In this document: positions 1 to 8,116 of the stretch, piece after piece
How positions within the stretch are numbered: the stretch's first letter is position 1
How the letters are laid out: each line of letters opens with the position of its first letter
DNA from: a virus
IMG/VR virus record: IMGVR_UViG_3300032293_000813
Location: 23,000-86,999 of that record
Length of the DNA: 64,000 nucleotides
Strand: one strand, 5' to 3'
The notes under the pieces: model-generated
The model's database searches: none
The model's input: only the letters and a program-made list of their open reading frames with translations
Told to the model about the DNA's origin: nothing
Translations under genes and position numbers: made by a program

Positions 1-279
1 ATCCAACGCCGATGCTATGATTGGGTCGTTATCCATTGCATCATAATCTAAGAATAACTCTCTACGAATTACTTGATATGATAATTGGGTTTGATATACA
101 TCCTGCGTATATCCTGATTGCAATCTATAAAATCTATCCTTTAACGATTTTAAGTTAGTTACCTGTTGACTGTTTTCGGTATCAATAACTCTCGTTCTGT
201 TTCCTTCTTTTTTGACAATAACACCAGTCGAAAAGACCTTTCGTAATCTATCAAAAAAAGAATTGCTGTTTTCTGCCAT
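1..279 (-). CDS. Portal vertex protein, N-terminal part (runs off window)
   Basis: Translating the minus strand from the ATG at 279 gives 93 codons open to the window edge, so only the N-terminus is present. It begins MAENSNSFFDRLRKVF and contains LFLDYDAMDNDPIIASALD, the 'two days apart, several conformations' type segment typical of the start of gp20-like portal proteins of T4-like phages. The portal is the dodecameric ring at the head vertex through which DNA is packaged. It lies directly downstream of the terminase large subunit, the expected partner. About 100 AT-rich bases separate the two genes, and an ATATTTAT motif follows the terminase stop. The portal call rests on this short segment plus context. 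Confidence 0.75.
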   Translation of the reverse strand, partial: MAENSNSFFDRLRKVFSTGVIVKKEGNRTRVIDTENSQQVTNLKSLKDRFYRLQSGYTQDVYQTQLSYQVIRRELFLDYDAMDNDPIIASALD

Positions 280-374
280 TTTTTATATTATTTTCTATAA
301 TTCTTAAAACTATATTGTATATACATATATATAGAGAATTTACACTAAAACATTAATATATAAGTAAACTTATT

Positions 375-381
375 ATAAATA
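375..381 (-). promoter_or_regulatory. Candidate late promoter motif before portal gene
   Basis: On the minus strand the terL stop TGA is followed directly by TATTTATAATAAG, one of the recurrent (A)TATTTAT sites of this window. The portal ATG is about 95 bases further on. The rest of 280-381 is very AT-rich and shows no hairpin I would call. Promoter function is inferred from recurrence only. Confidence 0.35.
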
Positions 382-1968
382 TCAAAGTAACCATCTTATA
401 TCTTCTTTTTCGCTACCAAAATCCATTTCATACGGATTTTGTCTAAAAGTTTGATGATTATACACCCCCATTTCGTTTCCTGTGGATGCAAATGAGTTTA
501 ATCCTTGTTTAGCTAAATCCATTCTTTCTTGTCTTAAACGTAGTGCGGTATCCCTTACCCATAACCCAATCGCCAAACACATTGTTAAGTCGTCATTATA
601 CCCCCTCATAGCTTCCGCTCTGTTTGTGAACCATATAAAGGTAAATAACTCATCGATTGTTCTCATCGATTGGATTACTACCGATTTTTCTCTGAAGTAT
701 TCATCCAATTTAGATATCATAAGAGGACGGGTTTTAGATGATGTTGTAAATCCTGCTACCTGTCTTCTATCTTCTGCTCCGTGTCTGTTAGTATATTGTT
801 TTTCTACATCGATGTATGTATAATCCGATGTTTGATAATATAGATTGTTATATCCCCTATCTATTATCTGTTGTAGTGCCGCCCACCCAATATTTGCATT
901 CTCCACAACTAATAGTGCATTATTATAATCCGTTGCTACCGAAACTAAGAAATTACCAAATTCCTTTGTATCTATCTTACCTCTATATTCCGCAACCTGA
1001 ACATTGTTAACTACATCCATAACGTGGAAAGCTGAGTAATCCGATGCATCACCTCTGGCAACGTCGGCTACAACCATATAAGATTTATTGTAATCAGGAT
1101 ATTCCCATTTCCAATAGTTTCCATCCCACCCACCTTTTTCAACCGGGTCTTTAACAAATGTTTCCTTATACCACATTAGGATTTCAGGAGATATTACCGT
1201 ATCACCGGAAGATATAAAGTCACAATCACACTCTTGTGCTGCCAACTTTTCTCCCAATACTTTTGTTTGTTCATCTCTCCATCTTTGGTCTCTTTCAGGA
1301 TGAACGGTCCAATGTAGATGGATTGGATTGAACTCATTTGTTCCTTCCTCCGAACCTACCCATTGTTTGTGAAACCAATTACCCACACCATTCGGTGTAG
1401 AAAGTGCTATACAGCTACCACCCGTTGATAGGGCCGGAGTTGCAGATGCCCAAATCTCATTAATATCCGGTACGAAAGCCGCCTCATCGACAACCAGTAG
1501 TGATAGGGCTTCCGAACGACCTGCATCAGGTGAAGATGGAATAGCTTTTACTTGTGAACCATTTACTAATCGCAATGAGAGTTTGTTATCTTCCTGTGTT
1601 GCTACCTTTAAACAGCTCGGTAAGTTATCATACATAACCCTTAACTTTGTTACTAAGTTCTTAGCAACCTCCTGCTTAATCGCAATAACAAGTACGTTAT
1701 AATCTTGATTAAATATCATCTTCCACAAAGAATAACCTGCGGTTAGTGTGGAGATACCTGTTTGTCGGGATTTAAGAACTAAGTTGTATCGATGTTCTTT
1801 AAATTGCAATAAAGTTTTTTCCTGATATGGAAATAACTCAAACCTTAACTTACCTTTTGTAGGGTGTTGAATCTTACAATACTTACGCATGAAATATACG
1901 GGGTCTGCCGCACACTTAACATACTCTTGTCTGATTACATCCTTTAAAGATAATTGTTTATCCTGCAT
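382..1968 (-). CDS. terL: Terminase large subunit (gp17-like packaging ATPase/nuclease)
   Basis: This 528-residue protein is the motor and nuclease that packages concatemeric DNA into proheads. The N-terminal ATPase shows a Walker A motif SRQTGIST (67-74), Walker B plus catalytic Glu LLVVDE (157-162) and a coupling motif ALSTPNG (about 188-194). The C-terminal RNase H-like nuclease has its acidic residues at D302 (ADVARGD), E356 (VVENAN) and D460 (YNDDLT). Length and order match the T4 gp17 family. The ATG overlaps the stop of the upstream zinc-ribbon gene (TAATG), suggesting coupled translation. The portal gene follows. All key residues are present, so it should be active. Confidence 0.96.
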   Translation of the reverse strand: MQDKQLSLKDVIRQEYVKCAADPVYFMRKYCKIQHPTKGKLRFELFPYQEKTLLQFKEHRYNLVLKSRQTGISTLTAGYSLWKMIFNQDYNVLVIAIKQEVAKNLVTKLRVMYDNLPSCLKVATQEDNKLSLRLVNGSQVKAIPSSPDAGRSEALSLLVVDEAAFVPDINEIWASATPALSTGGSCIALSTPNGVGNWFHKQWVGSEEGTNEFNPIHLHWTVHPERDQRWRDEQTKVLGEKLAAQECDCDFISSGDTVISPEILMWYKETFVKDPVEKGGWDGNYWKWEYPDYNKSYMVVADVARGDASDYSAFHVMDVVNNVQVAEYRGKIDTKEFGNFLVSVATDYNNALLVVENANIGWAALQQIIDRGYNNLYYQTSDYTYIDVEKQYTNRHGAEDRRQVAGFTTSSKTRPLMISKLDEYFREKSVVIQSMRTIDELFTFIWFTNRAEAMRGYNDDLTMCLAIGLWVRDTALRLRQERMDLAKQGLNSFASTGNEMGVYNHQTFRQNPYEMDFGSEKEDIRWLL

Positions 1969-2636
1969 TAAAATATTCTGTTTATGATAGGATTATTGAG
2001 TTCCCTCAACTTAGTATCATATATAACTATATCTTCTTCTAATTCTAATAATCCTTTATCAATATTAGCAATTTCCAATTCCATATCAGCTTTCATTTCA
2101 TCCATTGGTTTTGGTAAATGCCATATCTCAGTTTGTCCATTTTCTAAGATATACTCATATTGAGGTTTGAGGTCTTTGATACCACTTTGTATTTGTTCTC
2201 TAGCCTCTTTTGCCTTAGCAATTGCTCTACCAAATACTCTATAGTTCTTATACTCTTCAAATACTCCTAGTTTGGTTGCTTCTGCATCTATTTCTACGTT
2301 ACAATCAATACATAGACCCGATTGCTTAATTAAAAACATATCGTTTGGTCCATATTTTTCTTTAGAACAATCTGGATTTTTACAATTATCCTTTTCCCTT
2401 AAAAATTCTCTTGCTGATTGAAATGCGTCGTGGTTCTTACCTGTTTTTAAAACGAACCCCTCTTTCTGTTCATAACGATGAATCTCGTCTTCCCATACCT
2501 CACCAATTTCCCTTTTAGTGTGTGGATTGGGTTTCTCATAACCAAATGCTTTACTAGGGTCTTCCCCTCTAAACACAAAATCCACCAATTCACGGCGGGT
2601 TTTATGCATTAAATCTTTTCTAAATTCTTTAGCCAT
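1968..2636 (-). CDS. Zinc-ribbon protein, candidate terminase small subunit
   Basis: A 222-residue protein that I do not recognise by family. A basic N-terminus (MAKEFRKDLMHKTRREL) is followed by a likely zinc ribbon built from CKNPDC (about 85-90) and CIDC (about 109-112). The C-terminal third (about 140-215) is charged and probably coiled-coil helix. It sits immediately upstream of, and is translationally coupled to, the terminase large subunit. That is where a small terminase often lies, so DNA recognition for packaging is a reasonable guess. However, small terminases of T4 type usually lack a zinc ribbon. Treat the role as positional inference. Confidence 0.55.
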   Translation of the reverse strand: MAKEFRKDLMHKTRRELVDFVFRGEDPSKAFGYEKPNPHTKREIGEVWEDEIHRYEQKEGFVLKTGKNHDAFQSAREFLREKDNCKNPDCSKEKYGPNDMFLIKQSGLCIDCNVEIDAEATKLGVFEEYKNYRVFGRAIAKAKEAREQIQSGIKDLKPQYEYILENGQTEIWHLPKPMDEMKADMELEIANIDKGLLELEEDIVIYDTKLRELNNPIINRIF

Positions 2637-2679
2637 ATAACCTATTTTTGTATATCTATATATATTATGGAAAATAAGA

Positions 2680-3504
2680 TTAAGGTAATTTTACAACCTC
2701 AATCTTAATCTTAGGAGTGTACCCATCTGGTAGTTCAACTCTAACTCCTTCGAATGATTCTACTTTACTTTCAAAGTAGTTTATCTGCAATATTCTATCT
2801 GTAAGATTCATCACCGTTTGAGAAGATGTCCACATTTCGTCGCTTTGTCTTCTCATATTTAATTGTGAATCCGTTTTAAAAAATTCTTTTCTCATTGCCG
2901 CCGCTATCTCAGTCCAATCACTTACCTTATCTACTGATTTTTCAGCAGTTGTCTTTCTCATCTTAGAAGATAAATACTTAATTCCGTTTGTATATCCTGC
3001 ATCTGTAAATACATGTCCATGATTAGTTCTAACTACAGGACTTTCAGTATTTTGTAGTTTAATATCAGGCTTATGTTTTGATGTAGTTTCAATACTAACC
3101 ATATGTTTTGGAGATGATACGAATGTATGACCTTTAAGTGAAAGCTTTGATTTACCCTTATATGTAAGTGCAGCTTTGATAGCATCCTTAAGAGTTGGTT
3201 GTTTAATGATGTTTCTCATTTTATCACCATCTGGTCCTTGTTTACCACCCTTCTTTACAATTTTATGTTCCGCTTCATCGTGTCCAACTAATAGTGCAGA
3301 ATTGATAACTCCTATACCATTTGCATTCATGCCTTCACTCCAATCGGTGATTATATCATGTAAGTATGCAACTTCTACACCATCTATAATGGTATGAACT
3401 ATTTCTAATTTAGGTTTATATGCTCTATCTCTATTCTTTGCTAGGATAAATTTATCATTAACCTCCTTAGATACAATAATACATTCGGTTACCGGTTTGC
3501 TCAT
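2680..3504 (-). CDS. Ntn-hydrolase-like protein (C45/choloylglycine hydrolase type)
   Basis: This 274-residue protein resembles amide hydrolases of the Ntn fold. A Cys at residue 8 (TECIIVSKE) is followed 16 residues later by NRDR (24-27), as in the C45 acyltransferase/acid-ceramidase group, where a propeptide is removed to expose an N-terminal Cys. Further family-like segments are EGMNANGIGVINSAL (about 58-72) and VRTNHGHVFTDAGY (about 159-172). If correct, it would cleave or transfer an acyl group on an amide. The seven residues before Cys8 would need to be removed. It stands alone between a 2OG-oxygenase-like gene and the packaging genes. The fold assignment is by motif reading only. Confidence 0.5.
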   Translation of the reverse strand: MSKPVTECIIVSKEVNDKFILAKNRDRAYKPKLEIVHTIIDGVEVAYLHDIITDWSEGMNANGIGVINSALLVGHDEAEHKIVKKGGKQGPDGDKMRNIIKQPTLKDAIKAALTYKGKSKLSLKGHTFVSSPKHMVSIETTSKHKPDIKLQNTESPVVRTNHGHVFTDAGYTNGIKYLSSKMRKTTAEKSVDKVSDWTEIAAAMRKEFFKTDSQLNMRRQSDEMWTSSQTVMNLTDRILQINYFESKVESFEGVRVELPDGYTPKIKIEVVKLP

Positions 3505-3521
3505 TAGGGAATATTATAGTA

Positions 3522-3528
3522 ATAAATA
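3522..3528 (-). promoter_or_regulatory. Candidate late promoter motif before Ntn-hydrolase gene
   Basis: On the minus strand the sequence is AATATTTATTACTA, 17 bases upstream of the ATG at 3504. It belongs to the recurrent ATATTTAT set. Confidence 0.4.
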
Positions 3529-3534
3529 TTAGAA

Positions 3535-4050
3535 TTAAACAAATAGATTATGTCTATCAAAACTATTTTCCAAAACATTTTTCATAGAACCCGCTTCCCA
3601 TTTCATATCCAATAAATAAGCAACCCTAATATTATCACCTGTATTAATTACATTATGTTCTATCCTCTGTGAATCAAACCAATGTATTTTACCATCTTCG
3701 AATCTAGTACTGTATTCAACTTCATCCAATTTAAACCAATTTATGCAATTTTCATTTGAGATAATAGGAAGTATAAATCTTCTATATTCATGCCCACCAT
3801 CTTTGTGCCAATCTAATTTACCAGAAGGATGTGTAAAAAATAAAAATATATTATCGATTTCTAACCCATCGAATATAGGTAATACTAATTCATTAAATTG
3901 TTTCAACTTAGGTAACTGATAATTACTATCTAAATTATGCATTGTTACCGTTGGGGTGTGCTCTGATATGGAACTCGTATCATACTGCGCCTTTATTTCC
4001 TTTAGTAACAAATCGGAATCGAATGTTATTTTAGATGTATATAATTCCAT
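3535..4050 (-). CDS. 2OG-Fe(II) oxygenase / aspartyl hydroxylase-like protein
   Basis: A 171-residue protein with the facial-triad pattern of non-haem iron, 2-oxoglutarate-dependent hydroxylases. HKD (H82, D84) lies in SGKLDWHKDGG, a distal His (H132) in SQRIEHNVINTGD, and an Arg (R142) that could bind 2-oxoglutarate. The layout resembles aspartyl/asparaginyl beta-hydroxylase-like cupins. Likely chemistry is hydroxylation of a protein side chain or a small molecule; the substrate is unknown. Its start overlaps the stop of the large NMNAT/ligase-like gene by one base. A second, divergent oxygenase-like protein is encoded at 16579-17109. Confidence 0.6.
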   Translation of the reverse strand: MELYTSKITFDSDLLLKEIKAQYDTSSISEHTPTVTMHNLDSNYQLPKLKQFNELVLPIFDGLEIDNIFLFFTHPSGKLDWHKDGGHEYRRFILPIISNENCINWFKLDEVEYSTRFEDGKIHWFDSQRIEHNVINTGDNIRVAYLLDMKWEAGSMKNVLENSFDRHNLFV

Positions 4051-7000
4051 TATCTACTAAATGTGAATATTCCTAAAATTTGATTCAATGGTGCAAAAGC
4101 TCCAGTTAATTTATAGGTTGCTCCCTTATAAGAAAATACAATACCTTCATTCGGTACAATCTTATCAAATCCACCTAATGCATTTAATCTAGTCAATTCT
4201 ATTTCTAATTTAGCTAAGTTTTTCGCATCACCGGTTGCTCTAATAGATGATATAGCAGTTTCTAGTCTACCCACCATTTCTTGTTTAGCCGCTTCCGGAT
4301 TTGCAGTTAATACTGATGTCATAAATGAAAGAACATCTGCGCCAACTCCTAAGAATATCTCTTCAAACTTAAGAAGATTATCCTTTGTTATTTTAGCCTG
4401 GTCTTTCTTATCAGTTTGGTCTGCCCACGCTTTTAGCTTTGTATCTTTGATATCAGCTAAACGGAAACTCTTATCTCCGAAAGCCCATCTCTTAACTAAT
4501 CCTATCTTTTGCTGTTCATCTAATGAAGGTGCGTTCTTATCTACAAATTGTCTCCACCAAGCCTGATGATAATCTGCTACACCATTTTTATCAGTTAATC
4601 CAAACTCACTTTGAAGTTTAGTTATCATTGCTAAGTAAATTGATTGCTTAGCTTTTAAATCTTTATTAACAGGTAGTTTTTGAATTGGAGGCCCTTGTAT
4701 AGTAAACTTAGATTGAACATCTGCGTTTATTTTCTTAACCATTGCCGCCAACTTAGCCCCTGCTGCAGGATTTTCTCCTACTGCATCTCCACTTTCGTTG
4801 TATTCCATTGTTCCATGAAATACTAATAATGATGTACCATATGGAACTACGTTTGTATTCTCTGGATAAATGATTTCACAATTCATAAAACATTTACCAT
4901 CTTTGAATATACCTTTCTTATCCGTATCAGATAATCCTCTTACCGCTGATTCTAAATCTTTAATTGCAAACGTAAACGCATCTGATACAGAACCTCTACC
5001 AGCAAACTTACTGATTACATCCTGAACTCCCATTGCATCTTTACCTTTACTCTTTAAATGTGATTTATTTCTAGCAGCTACTAATCTTCCGTTTACCCAA
5101 CTAATAGCCAATGCCTGTCCATCTGTTTTTTCTCTCGCTAATTCCAACTTACCATTTAATGCCTGTTTAACTATATTCTTTAAATCAGCGAATGTAAGAT
5201 TCATCTGTACATCAAATGGATGATTCATATGTCCGTATGCACCACCTTCCATTATTAAGGATTCAGTTGTGAATACTGGAGTAGCCGATTTGAAATCCGC
5301 TTTTCGCATCACCGTCTTAGCAATCAATTTATTAGCCACTTTGATAAATGCTATATTGATTTTAGAACGATTATCCGTTACAACAAACTCTCTATATTTT
5401 TGTAAGAATTCTAAGAATTTCTTTTTATTTTTTGCCAATCTTTTAAAGAATCCAGTTAATTCGGCGGGAGATATTTCCTTACCATTTCTAGGGTCGTTTA
5501 ACCTTTGAAAGAAATGGTCGGTTTCTTTTCCTAACTCTACATCCTCTGGACTCATTTGAGAATCTGCATATTTTTCAACAGCATCCATATCAGCTTTCGC
5601 CATTTCAAATGCTTTATTCTTAATCTTATACCATCCACCTCCTGGTGTTCTGAATATTCTTGCAGGAATTTTAAATGTAGAACCTATTGGTAATTTACTC
5701 TGATATTGCTTATCTATATGAATTACCTTTGTTATGAATTCTTTTGTTTTGTTATCCGCTCCAACTAATTCTACTTCTATTTTTACAGGTGTTCCCCCAA
5801 TCTTAATAGTTCCACCATATAAGCCGGCATTAAGTTCTGTTATAACACTTTCCTTTTCCATTTTTGCCAACTTATCGTAGTACTTAGGGTCTTCGTATAA
5901 ATGGTCAAATGCAATTTCTTTGGCAACATTAACATCTGTCGTATGTTCCATTTCTACCTTCATACCCCTTTTAAGGTCTTTAACAATAGTATCAACACTT
6001 ATATTGTGTTTTTTTGCAATATCATTAAGTGTCATTCCTTTTGCTAATCCTCCTGGTATCTTATCTTCTCTAAATGGTTTTACCGGCCCCTTTATGGTAG
6101 CATGGATTGAAGCCCATTTTTTAGCTAAATCTCTCTGTGCTATTCCTATATTAGAATCCTTTTCAGTTGGTTTAGTTATACCACCCATTACATTTCCATT
6201 AGGAGTATTTGGTGTCTTAGGTTGTCTAAGATAAGGATTGGGAACTTTTAAATCATCAACTCCCAATCCAGATGGATGGGGAATTTCTCTCGGATGTCTA
6301 ATATTATTATCGGCATCATCATCTGTATATTCAACTTTTCCTTCCCAAAATCTTTTAATCTTTTTTACTTTCTTACCCGCATCCACATTTTCCCAATCTT
6401 CTACTTTATGTGGCTGTGTCGCAGGGTCTAAATCCGTTCCTTTTATATTCTGAACCTTATAGTATAATTTTCTAAACTGAGATTCTTTATCTTTAGTTCT
6501 ACCCTTACCCCTCATATTATCCGCTCTAGGTTTGTCGATTTGTTTCATTCCTAATTGCTTTAACCAAGGCTCAGGCTTACCTCTATCTATAATTCTCAGA
6601 TTACCATCCGGTGTATATCCTGAATCCGGTTCTCCATCTGATTCAACTCCACCGGTTCTAGCTATCTCTGATATAACTTCTTCGGATAACTTAGATAATT
6701 TAAGTGTTATTAGTTTGAATATACTCTCATCAAATTTAGGATATGCTTTTAGAAAATCTTTCTTAGATTGCTCATCCCCAGCCTTTAACCAATTTCTAAC
6801 CTCCGTTCCACTAATTGGGTTTGATTGAGCAGGAGATGCATAAACATATCCTTTATCCCTATACCCCACTTCTACCTTACCCTTATATGGAGTAAAATAT
6901 TTACCACTTAATCTCATTTCATCCTTTTCACCAACTACTGTAATAAACCCAGTTGTTTCCTCCGGATATGAAGCTAACACCTCCATCGGTGCGTAAGGAT

Positions 7001-7271
7001 TTCTAACCTCTACGATTTTATTAGATGGTATCCCAAACATCTTCTGCATAATCATCTTTTTCTCCCTAAAATTAAATGGAGATTTTTGATTATCAGTTTT
7101 ATTAGATGTTGCAATATACACACTATCCTTACCAAATTTCTTTATAAGATTTTCATAGGTTGCAAAGTGTCCCTTATGAAATGGTTGAAATCTACCGGAA
7201 TATACCACTATGGTCTTCTCTATCCCTTCCAAAAGAATCCCATCTACTAAAAATTGAGTTAAACTATTCAT
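4050..7271 (-). CDS. NMN-adenylyltransferase-like / DUF5661-like / ligase-like fusion
   Basis: A 1073-residue multidomain protein. Residues about 18-190 are a nucleotidyltransferase with SGRFQPFHKGH (HxGH at 32-35) and the SPFNFREKK segment, as in NadM-type NMN adenylyltransferases. The middle (about 200-480) is low-complexity linker, then an HTH-like segment and a DUF5661-like stretch (AKEIAFDHLYEDPKYYDKL). The C-terminal domain (about 670-1073) starts GGAYGHMNHPFD. It has the covalent-nucleotidyltransferase motif KTDG (Lys about 714), a motif-III-like NCEIIYP, EGIVF (about 1039) and YKLTG, as in RNA/DNA ligases. The ATG at 7271 is preferred over an in-frame TTG at 7289, because the latter overlaps the previous stop and an ATATTTAT motif lies just before 7271. 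NAD metabolism or nick repair is possible; the fusion is unusual. Confidence 0.7.
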   Translation of the reverse strand: MNSLTQFLVDGILLEGIEKTIVVYSGRFQPFHKGHFATYENLIKKFGKDSVYIATSNKTDNQKSPFNFREKKMIMQKMFGIPSNKIVEVRNPYAPMEVLASYPEETTGFITVVGEKDEMRLSGKYFTPYKGKVEVGYRDKGYVYASPAQSNPISGTEVRNWLKAGDEQSKKDFLKAYPKFDESIFKLITLKLSKLSEEVISEIARTGGVESDGEPDSGYTPDGNLRIIDRGKPEPWLKQLGMKQIDKPRADNMRGKGRTKDKESQFRKLYYKVQNIKGTDLDPATQPHKVEDWENVDAGKKVKKIKRFWEGKVEYTDDDADNNIRHPREIPHPSGLGVDDLKVPNPYLRQPKTPNTPNGNVMGGITKPTEKDSNIGIAQRDLAKKWASIHATIKGPVKPFREDKIPGGLAKGMTLNDIAKKHNISVDTIVKDLKRGMKVEMEHTTDVNVAKEIAFDHLYEDPKYYDKLAKMEKESVITELNAGLYGGTIKIGGTPVKIEVELVGADNKTKEFITKVIHIDKQYQSKLPIGSTFKIPARIFRTPGGGWYKIKNKAFEMAKADMDAVEKYADSQMSPEDVELGKETDHFFQRLNDPRNGKEISPAELTGFFKRLAKNKKKFLEFLQKYREFVVTDNRSKINIAFIKVANKLIAKTVMRKADFKSATPVFTTESLIMEGGAYGHMNHPFDVQMNLTFADLKNIVKQALNGKLELAREKTDGQALAISWVNGRLVAARNKSHLKSKGKDAMGVQDVISKFAGRGSVSDAFTFAIKDLESAVRGLSDTDKKGIFKDGKCFMNCEIIYPENTNVVPYGTSLLVFHGTMEYNESGDAVGENPAAGAKLAAMVKKINADVQSKFTIQGPPIQKLPVNKDLKAKQSIYLAMITKLQSEFGLTDKNGVADYHQAWWRQFVDKNAPSLDEQQKIGLVKRWAFGDKSFRLADIKDTKLKAWADQTDKKDQAKITKDNLLKFEEIFLGVGADVLSFMTSVLTANPEAAKQEMVGRLETAISSIRATGDAKNLAKLEIELTRLNALGGFDKIVPNEGIVFSYKGATYKLTGAFAPLNQILGIFTFSR

Positions 7272-7278
7272 ATCTCTA

Positions 7279-7285
7279 ATAAATA
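7279..7285 (-). promoter_or_regulatory. Candidate late promoter motif before NMNAT/ligase fusion
   Basis: The minus strand reads TGATATTTATTAGAGATATG. The TGA is the stop of the preceding SGNH gene, and the motif ends 7 bases before the chosen ATG. Confidence 0.4.
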
Positions 7286-8116
7286 TCAAAAAGTATCGTA
7301 TTTCTCTTTTATGTAACCATCCAATAATTCTGCGAATTTGATATGGGAAAAATAACCTGGATGTAAATCCATAGTTAGTAAATCCGTATCCTCTGCTATA
7401 GTAGATTTAGTATCAACTGAAAATTGGTGGAAATCCGTATAAATTTTATTCCCTATTTTCAATTTTAACATATTATTCTGTTTGAATATAGAATCTATAC
7501 CTATATTGAACTCTCCTTCAAAAAATATAAATTTTATATTATTAAGCTTAAGAAATGATAAAAATGTATCCAATTCTCTGGTTATCTTTGTAAACTCTGT
7601 TTTTCTACTATAGAAGTTTTCTAAATAAACTCTAAGATTTTTAGCCCCAATTCTATCAAAATCCATATAAGTTTCTTCCGTTGAGTATTTTCTAGTTGCA
7701 AAAAGATGATTATATGTCTCATCACTATAATCGGTTGAGGTATATAGTATGTTACATATAATATAATCGTTGAGCTTTTTAGAAAACATATCCAATCTAG
7801 CTAATGATGGTAATTCTAATATAAGAAATAACTCATCCTTTTGTTTCCAATTCTTTTTGACAAACTCATACGCCATTCGAATACTTCTACCTGTACCTCC
7901 ACCACTTGTGGAATCATTTACCACATCACAACCAATTATATTAGCTAACCTATGTGAATAGGTAGTCTCTTCTTGAGTATCCCACCATACATTATATCTA
8001 TCTCTATAGTAGTCTCTAACAAAGGTTTTATTATCTGTCAGAGTAGAGGTTAATTCTAATCCTCCTCCTGCACTATGCGAACATCCGTTACAATAAATTA
8101 GCTTTATATTCTTCAC
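7286..8116 (-). CDS. SGNH/GDSL-type hydrolase-like protein
   Basis: A 276-residue protein with SGNH blocks. Block I is CNGCSHS (Ser13), a Gly-rich block is NDSTSGGGTGRS (about 68-79), and the C-terminal DLHPGYFSH (about 250) supplies the Asp/His pair. SGNH enzymes are esterases, O-acetyltransferases or deacetylases acting on lipids and glycans. No signal peptide is visible, so it probably acts in the cytoplasm on intermediates or virion components. The start is GTG, inside the 3' end of the upstream gene (29-base overlap). It is one of five SGNH-like proteins in the window and is the last gene of the sugar/lectin island. Confidence 0.65.
   Translation of the reverse strand: MKNIKLIYCNGCSHSAGGGLELTSTLTDNKTFVRDYYRDRYNVWWDTQEETTYSHRLANIIGCDVVNDSTSGGGTGRSIRMAYEFVKKNWKQKDELFLILELPSLARLDMFSKKLNDYIICNILYTSTDYSDETYNHLFATRKYSTEETYMDFDRIGAKNLRVYLENFYSRKTEFTKITRELDTFLSFLKLNNIKFIFFEGEFNIGIDSIFKQNNMLKLKIGNKIYTDFHQFSVDTKSTIAEDTDLLTMDLHPGYFSHIKFAELLDGYIKEKYDTF

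Noticed and set aside
374-381. TATAAATA on the plus strand as a T4-like late promoter here
   Set aside because: It would read into antisense of the terminase gene. The same sites read on the minus strand precede genes, so minus-strand use is more likely; only the palindrome at 35807 faces a plus-strand gene.
482-1010. Plus-strand open frames opposite the terminase gene
   Set aside because: They lie antisense to a gene with all terminase motifs and have no family resemblance. The same holds for the other plus-strand frames opposite long minus-strand genes, except 35838-36023.
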